DNA of 36,950 nt from Methylophilaceae bacterium (GTDB lineage: Bacteria > Pseudomonadota > Gammaproteobacteria > Burkholderiales > Methylophilaceae). Positions 20,348 through 29,142 of the stretch are shown one piece after another (position 1 is the stretch's first letter; every line of letters begins with the position of its first letter). The stretch is from positions 1-36,950 of the forward strand of contig BJGS01000004.1 in assembly GCA_014190615.1 (NCBI GenBank), read 5' to 3'. The notes beneath the pieces were generated by a model. That model ran no database searches and was not told the DNA's origin. It saw nothing but the letters and a program-made list of their open reading frames with translations. Made by a program: the position numbers and the translations under genes.

Positions 20348-20860
20348 TTATGCTTTTTCAAAATAATCTTTAGCGCGTTTTTTCATTTTTGTTTTGATAC
20401 GATTGCGCTTTAAGGGTGATAAGTATTCTACAAATACTTTACCTAGAAGATGATCCATTTCATGTTGAATACAAACAGCTAACAAGCCATCTGCTTCGAG
20501 CTCAAAAGATTTTCCTTCTCGATCAAGCGCTTTTACTCTAATACGTTCAGCACGACTCACCGACTCAAATACATCCGGCACGGACAAGCAACCCTCTTCG
20601 TAGACTTGCTGTCCTGAAGACTCAATAATTTTAGGGTTAATAAAAACTTTTAAATTGTCCTTGGTTTCGGAAATATCTACTAAAATTAATTGCAGATGAC
20701 GATCAACCTGAGTTGCAGCCAATCCTATACCAGGCGCGGAATACATAGTTTCAGCCATATCATCGATCAGCTTCCTAATGGAGTTATCCACAACCTCAAT
20801 TGGTTTTGCAATGGTATGCAATTTTGGGTCAGGGTAATTTAATATATTTAAAATTGCCAT
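20348..20860 (-). CDS. def: Peptide deformylase
   Basis: [16 protein letters not shown], and the [12 protein letters not shown] metal motif. Confidence 0.96.
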   Translation of the reverse strand: MAILNILNYPDPKLHTIAKPIEVVDNSIRKLIDDMAETMYSAPGIGLAATQVDRHLQLILVDISETKDNLKVFINPKIIESSGQQVYEEGCLSVPDVFESVSRAERIRVKALDREGKSFELEADGLLAVCIQHEMDHLLGKVFVEYLSPLKRNRIKTKMKKRAKDYFEKA

Positions 20861-21037
20861 AAATGTTGATTATTTTATTTATTGCTGATAACTTATCTAC
20901 AAGGCTTAAACACCTTAATCTTATTAGATATATGAAGAATATTATACTTTGCTAATAGCTCAATTACCTGACTCAAATTCATTTAGCTGTCATTCACTAC
21001 TAAGCCATTTTTCATTCACTATCGTAAAGGATTCTTT

Positions 21038-21499
21038 ATGCTAGAACTGCTTATCTATATGTTTGAAAACTATCTAAGCACGCAAAACCTTCCTGATTTT
21101 AAGAGCATTACTGCCGAACTTGAAGCTGCAGGTTTTGATAATCAAGATATTGAAAATGCCTTCACTTGGTTTAATCAACTCAAAGCAATGACAAATGCTA
21201 TACCTGTGAAAAACAATGCCTGTTCTTCATTGGGTTATCGCATGCTGTCAGAGAATGAACAAAAAAAGATAAGCAGTGAAAGCTTAGGTTTTGTTTTATT
21301 CTTAGAGCAAGCTAAGGTGCTTGACCCAAATGAACGAGAAATTATCCTGGATCGCGCTATGGCCCTCAAACAAGAGCATATTAATATTGAAGAAATGCGC
21401 TGGATTGTCATGATGGCGCTTTGGAATGAAGGCCGAGAAAAAGACTTTTTATTTATAGAAGATGCAATCTATCAAGATCACAACTTAGTTTTACACTAA
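21038..21499 (+). CDS. smg: Smg family protein (DUF494)
   Basis: 153 aa; MLELLIYMFENYLS...; DUF494-type sequence next to def/fmt. Confidence 0.88.
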   Translation: MLELLIYMFENYLSTQNLPDFKSITAELEAAGFDNQDIENAFTWFNQLKAMTNAIPVKNNACSSLGYRMLSENEQKKISSESLGFVLFLEQAKVLDPNEREIILDRAMALKQEHINIEEMRWIVMMALWNEGREKDFLFIEDAIYQDHNLVLH

Positions 21500-22332
21500 G
21501 TACTTTCTATATTTTGGATGATGCGGGAAATAATACCTGCTTGATTTAATGTATAGAAATGTAGGCTCGGAACATCCCATTCAATCAACGTTTCACAAAG
21601 CTCAGATACCACATCTACGCCATATGACCTTAATGAAGGTAAGTCATCTCCGTAGCTCTCTAATTTAATTCTAAGCCAACGAGGTATTTCTGCGCCGCAA
21701 TTTGAAGCAAACCGTGCCAACTGCTTAATGTTGTATATTGGCATAACGCCTGGCACAATTGGAATATCTATATCTGCAATCAAGCATTCGTCCATAAATC
21801 TAAAATAAGCATCTGCATTAAAAAAGAATTGTGTGATGGCCGAGTCAGCCCCCGCATCCACTTTATTTTTAAAGTTTTGAATGTCCGTTTGTGACGAGGC
21901 CGCTTCAGGATGATATTCAGGGTAAGCCCCTACTTCAATATGAAAGTAATCATTGGTTTCTTGGCGAATAAAACTTACTAATTCATTAGCATGTTTAAAC
22001 TCTCCTCTTGACACTGGCCCATGCGGCACATCACCTCTCAAGACTACAAGATGCTTAATATCATTTTGCTGATAGAGATCGAGTAAAGTTTTAATTTCTG
22101 CTTTGGTCGATGAAATGCCTGAAATATGAGGAACCGCATTAAAACCCTCTTGTTTAATTTCTAACACTGTTTCAAGCGTTCGGTCTCGAGTTGAGCCACC
22201 TGCACCAAATGTCACCGAATAAAATTCGGGATTGAATGCAGATAGCTGCTGACGAGTGTCCGCTAAGTTTTTAATCCCCTCCGGTGTATTGGGTGGAAAA
22301 AACTCGAAACTGTAAGAAATTTTTTTAGGCAC
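21496..22332 (-). CDS. metF: Methylenetetrahydrofolate reductase
   Basis: SYSFEFFPPNTPEG, FYSVTFGAGGSTRDRT, TQFFFNADAYFRF. Confidence 0.95.
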   Translation of the reverse strand: MPKKISYSFEFFPPNTPEGIKNLADTRQQLSAFNPEFYSVTFGAGGSTRDRTLETVLEIKQEGFNAVPHISGISSTKAEIKTLLDLYQQNDIKHLVVLRGDVPHGPVSRGEFKHANELVSFIRQETNDYFHIEVGAYPEYHPEAASSQTDIQNFKNKVDAGADSAITQFFFNADAYFRFMDECLIADIDIPIVPGVMPIYNIKQLARFASNCGAEIPRWLRIKLESYGDDLPSLRSYGVDVVSELCETLIEWDVPSLHFYTLNQAGIISRIIQNIEST

Positions 22333-22334
22333 GT

Positions 22335-23756
22335 TTAATAACGATAATGCTCAGGTTTGTAAGGTCCTTTTTCTTTAACACCAATATACTTCGCTTGCTC
22401 TTCTGACAGATTTGTAAGTTCAGCATTTAATTTTGTCAATTGTAAGCGAGCGACTTTCTCATCTAAATGTTTAGGGAGTGTATATACGCCCAGAGGGTAC
22501 TTCTCTGTGTGCGCAAATAACTCAATCTGTGCGATTGTTTGATTCGCAAAAGATGAGCTCATCACATAACTAGGATGACCTGTACCACAACCTAAATTCA
22601 CAAGCCTACCTTTTGCAAGCAAGATGATTCGTTTGCCATCTTTAAAAATCACGTGATCGACTTGTGGTTTAATTTCTTCCCATGCGCAATCATTTAGCGA
22701 TGTCACATCAATTTCATTGTCGAAGTGGCCAATATTACACACGATTGCTTGATCTTTCATGCGTGACATATGCTCATGCGTAATCACATGATAATTGCCT
22801 GTTGCCGTTACAAAAATATCAGCATGTTCAGCTGCATAATCCATAGTGACCACTCGGTAGCCTTCCATCGCAGCTTGCAGGGCACAAATAGGATCGATTT
22901 CAGTAACCCAAACTTGTGCTGATAGTGCACGAAGTGCTTGGGCTGAACCTTTACCGACATCGCCATATCCGGCGACAACGGCTACTTTGCCTGCGATCAT
23001 AACGTCTGTTGCACGCTTAATTGCATCTACAAGAGATTCGCGACAACCATAGAGATTATCAAATTTAGATTTCGTCACCGAATCATTCACATTAATTGCT
23101 GGAAAAGCTAATGTACCTTCCTTATGCATTTGATATAAACGATGAACGCCAGTCGTCGTTTCTTCGGTCACGCCTTTAATATGTTTAAGTCTTTCAGAAT
23201 ACCAATGCGGGTCTGTCGCTAGCTTTTGTTTAATTGAATTGAAAAGTGAAATCTCTTCTTCGCTTGACGGCTTAGCAATCACTGAAAGATCTTTTTCAGC
23301 GCGCGTTCCTAAATGGAGCAATAAAGTTGCATCGCCACCATCGTCGAGAATCATATTGGTGTAACTGCCATCATTCCATTCAAAAATACGATGGGTATAT
23401 TCCCAATATTGATCGAGTGTTTCGCCTTTAAAAGCAAAAACTGGCGTGCCGCCTTTAGCAATGGCTGCGGCTGCGTGATCTTGGGTTGAATAGATGTTGC
23501 AAGACGCCCATCGCACTTCAGCGCCCAGATCTTTAAGTGTTTCGATAAGCACTGCTGTTTGGATCGTCATATGAAGCGAGCCACTGATGCGCGCACCTTT
23601 TAATGGTTTTGTTTTTGCATATTCTTCACGAATAGACATTAAACCTGGCATTTCAGTTTCTGCAATGGCGATTTCTTTACGGCCAAAGTCAGCCTGATTA
23701 ATATCGGCAACAAGAAAGTCTTTTGTATTTAAATTTTGGTTAGTCACTGTATTCAT
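22335..23756 (-). CDS. ahcY: Adenosylhomocysteinase (S-adenosylhomocysteine hydrolase)
   Basis: [46 protein letters not shown]-terminus. Start set at the ATG at 23756 (MNTVTNQN...) because the longer ORF start at 23828 runs through the structured leader. Confidence 0.96.
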   Translation of the reverse strand: MNTVTNQNLNTKDFLVADINQADFGRKEIAIAETEMPGLMSIREEYAKTKPLKGARISGSLHMTIQTAVLIETLKDLGAEVRWASCNIYSTQDHAAAAIAKGGTPVFAFKGETLDQYWEYTHRIFEWNDGSYTNMILDDGGDATLLLHLGTRAEKDLSVIAKPSSEEEISLFNSIKQKLATDPHWYSERLKHIKGVTEETTTGVHRLYQMHKEGTLAFPAINVNDSVTKSKFDNLYGCRESLVDAIKRATDVMIAGKVAVVAGYGDVGKGSAQALRALSAQVWVTEIDPICALQAAMEGYRVVTMDYAAEHADIFVTATGNYHVITHEHMSRMKDQAIVCNIGHFDNEIDVTSLNDCAWEEIKPQVDHVIFKDGKRIILLAKGRLVNLGCGTGHPSYVMSSSFANQTIAQIELFAHTEKYPLGVYTLPKHLDEKVARLQLTKLNAELTNLSEEQAKYIGVKEKGPYKPEHYRY

Positions 23757-23779
23757 TTTAGATTCCTTTTGAATGCTAA

Positions 23780-23828
23780 GTGACCAGCGGGGATGTTTCG
23801 GTATCCACCAACATCCCGTGACTGGCAC
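23780..23828 (-). promoter_or_regulatory. Long imperfect leader hairpin between SAH riboswitch and ahcY start codon (possible expression platform)
   Basis: Minus-strand RNA: gtgccag-tca-cgggatgtt-ggtggataccga-aacatccccg-ctgg-t-cac. gggatgtt/aacatccc is a perfect 8-bp stem, extended by ccag/ctgg and gtg/cac. Confidence 0.6.
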
Positions 23829-23840
23829 GGTTATAAATTG

Positions 23841-23916
23841 GTGAACGCCGTTTACAAGTAAACTTGTAATCTGAGCCTGGGATTTTATGAAAAAATCTCG
23901 CAGCGTTCCTCAGAAG
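23841..23916 (-). promoter_or_regulatory. S-adenosylhomocysteine (SAH) riboswitch
   Basis: Minus-strand sequence acttctGAGGAaCGcTGCga...CCAGGCTCag...aaCGGCGtTCAC matches the SAH riboswitch core and lies directly upstream of ahcY. Confidence 0.9.
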
Positions 23917-23972
23917 TATTGCATTCTAAATTAAAACTACTGATGGTTCAAGTACTTAAAAAAGATTGTGGC

Positions 23973-25130
23973 TTAACTAGCCGATTTAAGGATGTGTGCT
24001 TTATCTGCGGCTTCCCATGAAAACTCTGGCTCATCACGGCCAAAATGGCCATAAGCCGCGGTTTTCTTGTAAATAGGACGTAATAAATCAAGCATCTTTA
24101 CGATGCCTTTAGGTCTTAAATCGAAATGTTCAAGCACCAAAGCCGTTAATTTGTCGTCAGCAATCTTGCCTGTACCGTAAGTTTCTACCATGACTGAAGT
24201 AGGTCTTGCCACACCGATCGCGTATGAGATTTGAACTAAGCAACGTGAAGCTAAGCCTGCTGCTACAATATTTTTAGCGACATAACGTGCTGCATATGCG
24301 GCTGAACGATCCACTTTGCTTGGATCCTTACCTGAGAAAGCACCACCACCATGAGGGGCGGCCCCTCCATAAGTATCGACAATAATTTTACGGCCAGTGA
24401 GTCCGCAGTCCCCTTGAGGACCACCAATCACAAATCGACCTGTAGGATTCACGAGATATTTGATATCACCTTTGATAAGCTCTTTCGGCAAAATGGGTTT
24501 AATGATTTCTTCAATCACTGACTCACGAATAGTTTCTAATGAGACTTCAGGATCATGTTGTGTTGAGAGCACAACGGTATCAATTGAGTGAGGCTTATGG
24601 TCGTGATATTTCAAAGTCACTTGTGCTTTAGCATCAGGACGCAGCCAAGGAAGCCTGCCATCTTTTCTTAAGTATGATTGTCTTTCCATTAATCGATGTG
24701 ACAGCCAAATAGGCATAGGCATCAACTGCGCTGTTTCATCACACGCATAACCAAACATGAGCCCTTGATCGCCAGCACCTTGATCTAGAGGATCATCTAA
24801 TGCTCCATCCACACCTTGTGCAATATCAGGCGACTGTTTGTCATAGGCTACAAGGACCGCGCAGCCTTTGTAATCAATGCCATAATCGGTATTGTCATAT
24901 CCAATGTAACGAATCGTATCGCGTGCTACTTTGATGTAATCCACATTCGCTGTGGTTGTAATCTCGCCTGCCAACACTACAAGGCCAGTATTTGTTAATG
25001 TCTCAGCTGCAACACGCGCAGTAGGATCTTGTTCCAAAATGGCATCAAGAATCGCATCGGATATCTGATCAGCTACTTTATCCGGATGACCTTCAGAAAC
25101 GGATTCCGAAGTAAATAAATACTCACTCAT
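23973..25130 (-). CDS. metK: S-adenosylmethionine synthetase
   Basis: [51 protein letters not shown]. Confidence 0.97.
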   Translation of the reverse strand: MSEYLFTSESVSEGHPDKVADQISDAILDAILEQDPTARVAAETLTNTGLVVLAGEITTTANVDYIKVARDTIRYIGYDNTDYGIDYKGCAVLVAYDKQSPDIAQGVDGALDDPLDQGAGDQGLMFGYACDETAQLMPMPIWLSHRLMERQSYLRKDGRLPWLRPDAKAQVTLKYHDHKPHSIDTVVLSTQHDPEVSLETIRESVIEEIIKPILPKELIKGDIKYLVNPTGRFVIGGPQGDCGLTGRKIIVDTYGGAAPHGGGAFSGKDPSKVDRSAAYAARYVAKNIVAAGLASRCLVQISYAIGVARPTSVMVETYGTGKIADDKLTALVLEHFDLRPKGIVKMLDLLRPIYKKTAAYGHFGRDEPEFSWEAADKAHILKSAS

Positions 25131-25197
25131 AGTTTTTTCCAGGTTTTAAATTACGTAAACCGTTTAGAATAGCAAAATATCGCGTTTAAATACAATT

Positions 25198-26037
25198 ATG
25201 TTATCTAGACTACTCTTATTTTTCATTGCCATACTCTTCAAATTACCGCTCTTTGTCTTGCATGGATTGGGTAATGGATTTGGTTTCATCGCTTATCGAT
25301 TTGATCCTCGATTTAAAGAGCGAATAGATGCTAATTTAAAACGTGCTTTTAATATATCTAACGAAAATGATTTAAAAAAACTTACTCGAGTAGCGGTTCG
25401 CGAAATTGGAAAGTGTCTGATGGAAGCTCCTGCTATTTGGTTTAATACTCCTCAAAAGAATTTTCGTTGGGTTAAGCAATGTTATGGATGGGAGCATGTT
25501 GAAACTGCGCTCAAAAAGAAAAAAGGCATTATTTTTCTAACGCCCCATTTAGGTTGTTTTGAAATTACAGCGCAATACTATGCACATTTCCACCCCATCA
25601 CTGTTTTATTTAAGCGTCCAAAAAAAAATTGGCTTGCGAATATTGTTTTATCTGGGAGACGTCACCCTCAAATTCATCTTGCTGAAGCTAACATCCAAGG
25701 CGTTAAGTTATTGATGCAAGCATTAAAAAAAGGTGAAGCGATTGGTGTGTTGCCTGATCAAGTTCCCAATGAAGGTCAAGGCGTATGGACTCAATTTTTT
25801 AATACGCCTGCTTATACTATGACGCTTGTTTCTAAATTGGCAGCATCTTCAAAAGCCACGGTCCTTATTGGTTTTGGTCATCGACTTTCAAATGGTCAAG
25901 GATATGAAGTGCACATTGAACCTTTAGGCCAAGATCATTCGCCTCAAGGCATCAATGATCGACTTGAAATGCTCATTCGGAAATATCCAACCCAATATCT
26001 TTGGAATTATCAGCGCTTTAAAAAACCAAACAAATAA
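25198..26037 (+). CDS. Lipid A biosynthesis (LpxL/HtrB family) acyltransferase
   Basis: 279 aa; TPHLGCFE HX4D/E-type motif; VLPDQVPNEGQGVWTQFFN. Confidence 0.9.
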   Translation: MLSRLLLFFIAILFKLPLFVLHGLGNGFGFIAYRFDPRFKERIDANLKRAFNISNENDLKKLTRVAVREIGKCLMEAPAIWFNTPQKNFRWVKQCYGWEHVETALKKKKGIIFLTPHLGCFEITAQYYAHFHPITVLFKRPKKNWLANIVLSGRRHPQIHLAEANIQGVKLLMQALKKGEAIGVLPDQVPNEGQGVWTQFFNTPAYTMTLVSKLAASSKATVLIGFGHRLSNGQGYEVHIEPLGQDHSPQGINDRLEMLIRKYPTQYLWNYQRFKKPNK

Positions 26038-26051
26038 GAGACAATCATTTT

Positions 26052-26897
26052 ATGAGGGTTCATTTTACAAAAATGCATGGAATTGGTAATGACTTTATAG
26101 TGCTCGATCATACAAAGTCACCTTTCCAATTATCCAAAGAAGCTATTCAGTCTTTGTCTCATCGACAACTGGGCATTGGATTTGATCAGCTTCTTGTTGT
26201 TGAAAATACAGCACTCGAAGATGTTGATTTTAAATACCGTATTTTTAATCAAGATGGTGGCGAAGTAGAGCAATGTGGCAATGGTGCACGTTGTTTTTAT
26301 CGGTTTGTAAAAGATAAACATTTAACAGATAAATTATCTATTCGCGTTGAAACAAAATCAGGTGTGATTGAACTCACTGAAGATAGTGAACACATGATTG
26401 AAGTTAATATGGGTGAGCCCATTTTTAATCCCAAACTCATTCCCTTTCTCTCAGACACTGAAAAAAATGAATACCCTATTTCTATAGATTTACCTCATCA
26501 AAAAGAAACGATCTCTATGGCTATATTGTCTATGGGAAATCCACATGCCGTAATCACAGTCAAAGATACACATCAAGCTCCCATTGAAACTTTAGGTCCT
26601 TATTTGGAATCGCATAATCTTTTTCCAAAACGCGTTAATGTAGGGTTTATGGAAATTGTTACCCCACATCATATTCGTTTACGTGTTTTTGAAAGAGGTG
26701 TCGGAGAAACACTTGCCTGTGGAACTGGTGCGTGCGCTGCAGCAGTGTCAGGCATCAAACGTCATTTACTTTCATCGCCTGTCAAAGTTGATATGCAAGG
26801 CGGGTCCTTATCTATCGATTGGAAAGGCTCTGGACATCCCGTGATGATGAAAGGTCCCGCCGTCACTCTCTATGAAGGAGAAATTGAGATCGCTTAA
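26052..26897 (+). CDS. dapF: Diaminopimelate epimerase
   Basis: FTKMHGIGNDFIVLD, EQCGNGARCF, ERGVGETLACGTGACAAAV. Confidence 0.96.
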   Translation: MRVHFTKMHGIGNDFIVLDHTKSPFQLSKEAIQSLSHRQLGIGFDQLLVVENTALEDVDFKYRIFNQDGGEVEQCGNGARCFYRFVKDKHLTDKLSIRVETKSGVIELTEDSEHMIEVNMGEPIFNPKLIPFLSDTEKNEYPISIDLPHQKETISMAILSMGNPHAVITVKDTHQAPIETLGPYLESHNLFPKRVNVGFMEIVTPHHIRLRVFERGVGETLACGTGACAAAVSGIKRHLLSSPVKVDMQGGSLSIDWKGSGHPVMMKGPAVTLYEGEIEIA

Positions 26898-26902
26898 ACT
26901 TT

Positions 26903-27796
26903 ATGGAACATAACCCTTTCCAAAAAAGCTATATCGAATACCTCACCTTTGAAAAAGGTCTTAGCAGTAATTCAATTAAAAGTTATACACATGATTTGAT
27001 TCAGCTCGTCATGCTCGTTGAGCATGATCGTTTTGAAACCTTCACGATTCAAGATATCAGACGTGCCAGTGCCAAGCTTAATAGCCAGGGTCTTCATGGT
27101 AAATCCATTGCTCGCATGTTGTCTGCATGGAGAGGCTTCTTTGATTATTTAATTGAACGCCATCAATTTAAAGAGAATCCAGTAAAAGATGTTCACGCAC
27201 CTAAGAGCCCTAAAACATTGCCACAAACTTTATCGATTGAACAAATAGTTAAACTCGTTTCTATTGATGACACAACGTTATTAGGATTGCGAGATAAAGC
27301 CTTTTTAGAATTATTCTATTCGTCTGGGCTTCGTTTAAGTGAAGCGGTAAACGTCAACATCAATGACCTTGATCTTCAAGAGGGCGTGATTACTGTCACG
27401 GGTAAAGGCAACAAAACACGCATGATTCCGATGGGTCAGAAAGCCATCCATGCCATTCAATCTTGGATTGAAAAACGTGCGTCTATTAAAACAGATGAAA
27501 AATCAGCCGATGCTTTATTTATTACCGAGCATGGAAAACGTATGACACCGCGTGCTATTCAATACCGCATTCAAATGTGGGCCATCAAGCAAGGCATTGA
27601 TAGCAAGGTGCACCCTCATTTATTAAGACATAGTTTCGCTTCTCACGTTTTGCAATCAAGCCAAGACTTAAGAGCCGTGCAAGAAATGTTAGGGCACGCT
27701 AATATAAGCACCACGCAAGTCTATACGCATTTAGATTTTCAGCATCTGGCAAATATTTACGACAAAGCACACCCTAGAGCAAAAAAGAAATCATGA
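26903..27796 (+). CDS. xerC: Tyrosine recombinase XerC
   Basis: 297 aa; GLRLSEAVNVN, HLLRHSFASHVL, MLGHANISTTQVYTHL; directly downstream of dapF. Confidence 0.93.
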   Translation: MEHNPFQKSYIEYLTFEKGLSSNSIKSYTHDLIQLVMLVEHDRFETFTIQDIRRASAKLNSQGLHGKSIARMLSAWRGFFDYLIERHQFKENPVKDVHAPKSPKTLPQTLSIEQIVKLVSIDDTTLLGLRDKAFLELFYSSGLRLSEAVNVNINDLDLQEGVITVTGKGNKTRMIPMGQKAIHAIQSWIEKRASIKTDEKSADALFITEHGKRMTPRAIQYRIQMWAIKQGIDSKVHPHLLRHSFASHVLQSSQDLRAVQEMLGHANISTTQVYTHLDFQHLANIYDKAHPRAKKKS

Positions 27797-27856
27797 TCAC
27801 TCTAATATCTCTAAGCGCTATTGACGTAGTTCAATTCTTTAAACTATAGTGAAGGT

Positions 27857-28057
27857 ATGGAAGCTCAACTCATCGCTTTAGAGAAAAAAATTAAGCAGCT
27901 CATCGGCTTAATTGAATCTGCGCAGGAAAAAAATAAGAATCTTGAAACTCGGCTAGCTTCAGCTGAAGGTTTACTCACAAAACTTCAATCGAATATGCAA
28001 GAAGCCAGTCTTCGTCTTGAGAAGATGATAAGACAACTGCCTGAGGACAAACTATGA
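27857..28057 (+). CDS. Small coiled-coil protein, TIGR02449-like/ZapB-like
   Basis: 66 aa; predicted coiled coil immediately upstream of zapA. Confidence 0.72.
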   Translation: MEAQLIALEKKIKQLIGLIESAQEKNKNLETRLASAEGLLTKLQSNMQEASLRLEKMIRQLPEDKL

Positions 28058-28347
28058 GCTCAAAAAATATTACGGTAACTATCATGGCACGTGAATTTAT
28101 TGTGGCATGTCCAGAAGGCCAAGAAAAAAGTTTGTTAGATTCTGTGCAATACTTAAATCAGAAAATTGATCTCATTCAATCTCAAGGTTCTATTGTGGGT
28201 ATCGATCGCATCATCATCATGGCAGCACTTAACATCACCAATGAACTACTTAATCAAAACTCTTCTGAAAGTTTTGATTTATCTCAATTCCGCCATAAGA
28301 TTTCATCTATCGAACATCAAATCGACGAAGTACTTGCACAAAACTAA
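28054..28347 (+). CDS. zapA: Cell division protein ZapA
   Basis: 97 aa; ITVTIMAREFIVACPEGQEKSLLDSVQYLNQKI. Confidence 0.88.
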   Translation: MSSKNITVTIMAREFIVACPEGQEKSLLDSVQYLNQKIDLIQSQGSIVGIDRIIIMAALNITNELLNQNSSESFDLSQFRHKISSIEHQIDEVLAQN

Positions 28348-28394
28348 AGATCTGCCTATTCTTTACTAAACATTGCAATGAGCGCGTTTGTTTT

Positions 28395-28583
28395 TTTAAG
28401 TGTTGCTTAGGCTATTAATTCCTTGAACTAGTCTATAGCATCGGTTTTAGTTCTTCAGGTTGCGGTGTGAGCGATCTAAATTGGGTGCTCTTTTAAGACA
28501 CCCTTGGCGATTGCACCTAATGCACCTTAGGCTTTTACCCCTTGAACCTTTGGTTCAGGATGCTAGTCTAGGCAACACTTAAG
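28395..28583 (+). ncRNA. ssrS: 6S RNA
   Basis: Closing stem ttaagtgttgc (28396-28406) / gcaacacttaa (28572-28582), about 188 nt; 6S-like halves (gcggtgtgagcgatctaaattgggtgctc...); located just after zapA, the typical ssrS position. Confidence 0.88.
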
Positions 28584-28633
28584 AAAATCAACGCAGCTCT
28601 TTGTCCCGACTTACTTTTTTTATTTTATAAACT

Positions 28634-29092
28634 ATGCGTTATTGGCTCATGAAATCCGAACCGTCTGATGTGTCTATAGACGATTTAGCAAAACTTCCGA
28701 AACAAACTATCGATTGGTATGGGGTTAGAAATTACCAAGCGAGAAACTTTATGCGCGATCTCATGAAGGTAGGCGACCTCGCATTTTTTTATCATTCGAA
28801 TTGTGATGTGCCTGGTATTGCTGGCATCGTTAAAGTGAGTAAGCTTGCATACCCGGACCGCTTTCAATTCCAAAAAGGTCACAAGTATTTTGATCCTACA
28901 TCAACATCAGAAAATCCACGCTGGCTTAATGTCGATGTTACCCTGGTTAAGAAAACAAATTTGTTAAGTCTGAAAGAATTAAGAGAATTTCAAGCGTTGC
29001 AACACATGCGCTTACTTCAAAAAGGTAATCGACTCTCCATCACGCCTGTGACAGAAGATGAGTGGACATTCATTGAAAAACATTTGAAATGA
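28634..29092 (+). CDS. EVE domain-containing protein
   Basis: 152 aa; MRYWLMKSEPSDVSIDDLAKLPKQTIDWYGVRNYQARNFMRDLMKVGDLAFFYHSN. Confidence 0.93.
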   Translation: MRYWLMKSEPSDVSIDDLAKLPKQTIDWYGVRNYQARNFMRDLMKVGDLAFFYHSNCDVPGIAGIVKVSKLAYPDRFQFQKGHKYFDPTSTSENPRWLNVDVTLVKKTNLLSLKELREFQALQHMRLLQKGNRLSITPVTEDEWTFIEKHLK

Positions 29093-29120
29093 AAAAGCCC
29101 AAACATGACTTGGGCTTTTT
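29092..29120. terminator. Bidirectional rho-independent terminator between EVE gene and convergent beta-propeller gene
   Basis: aaaaagcccaa-acatgac-ttgggcttttt inverted repeat with A/T tracts on both sides. Confidence 0.9.
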
Positions 29121-29142
29121 CGAAATACACTAAAAACTATTT

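Noticed and set aside
23757-23828. Upstream extension of the ahcY ORF ([24 protein letters not shown]-)
   Set aside because: These 24 codons overlap the leader hairpin 3' of the SAH riboswitch; a purine-rich RBS (AAAAGGA) precedes the ATG at 23756, which fits normal AhcY N-termini.
26903-27796. Tyrosine recombinase as a mobile-element integrase
   Set aside because: Length, motifs and dapF linkage match chromosomal XerC; no attachment-site repeats or phage genes nearby.
28166-28369. 67-aa ORF overlapping zapA
   Set aside because: Alternate frame inside zapA; no supporting features.
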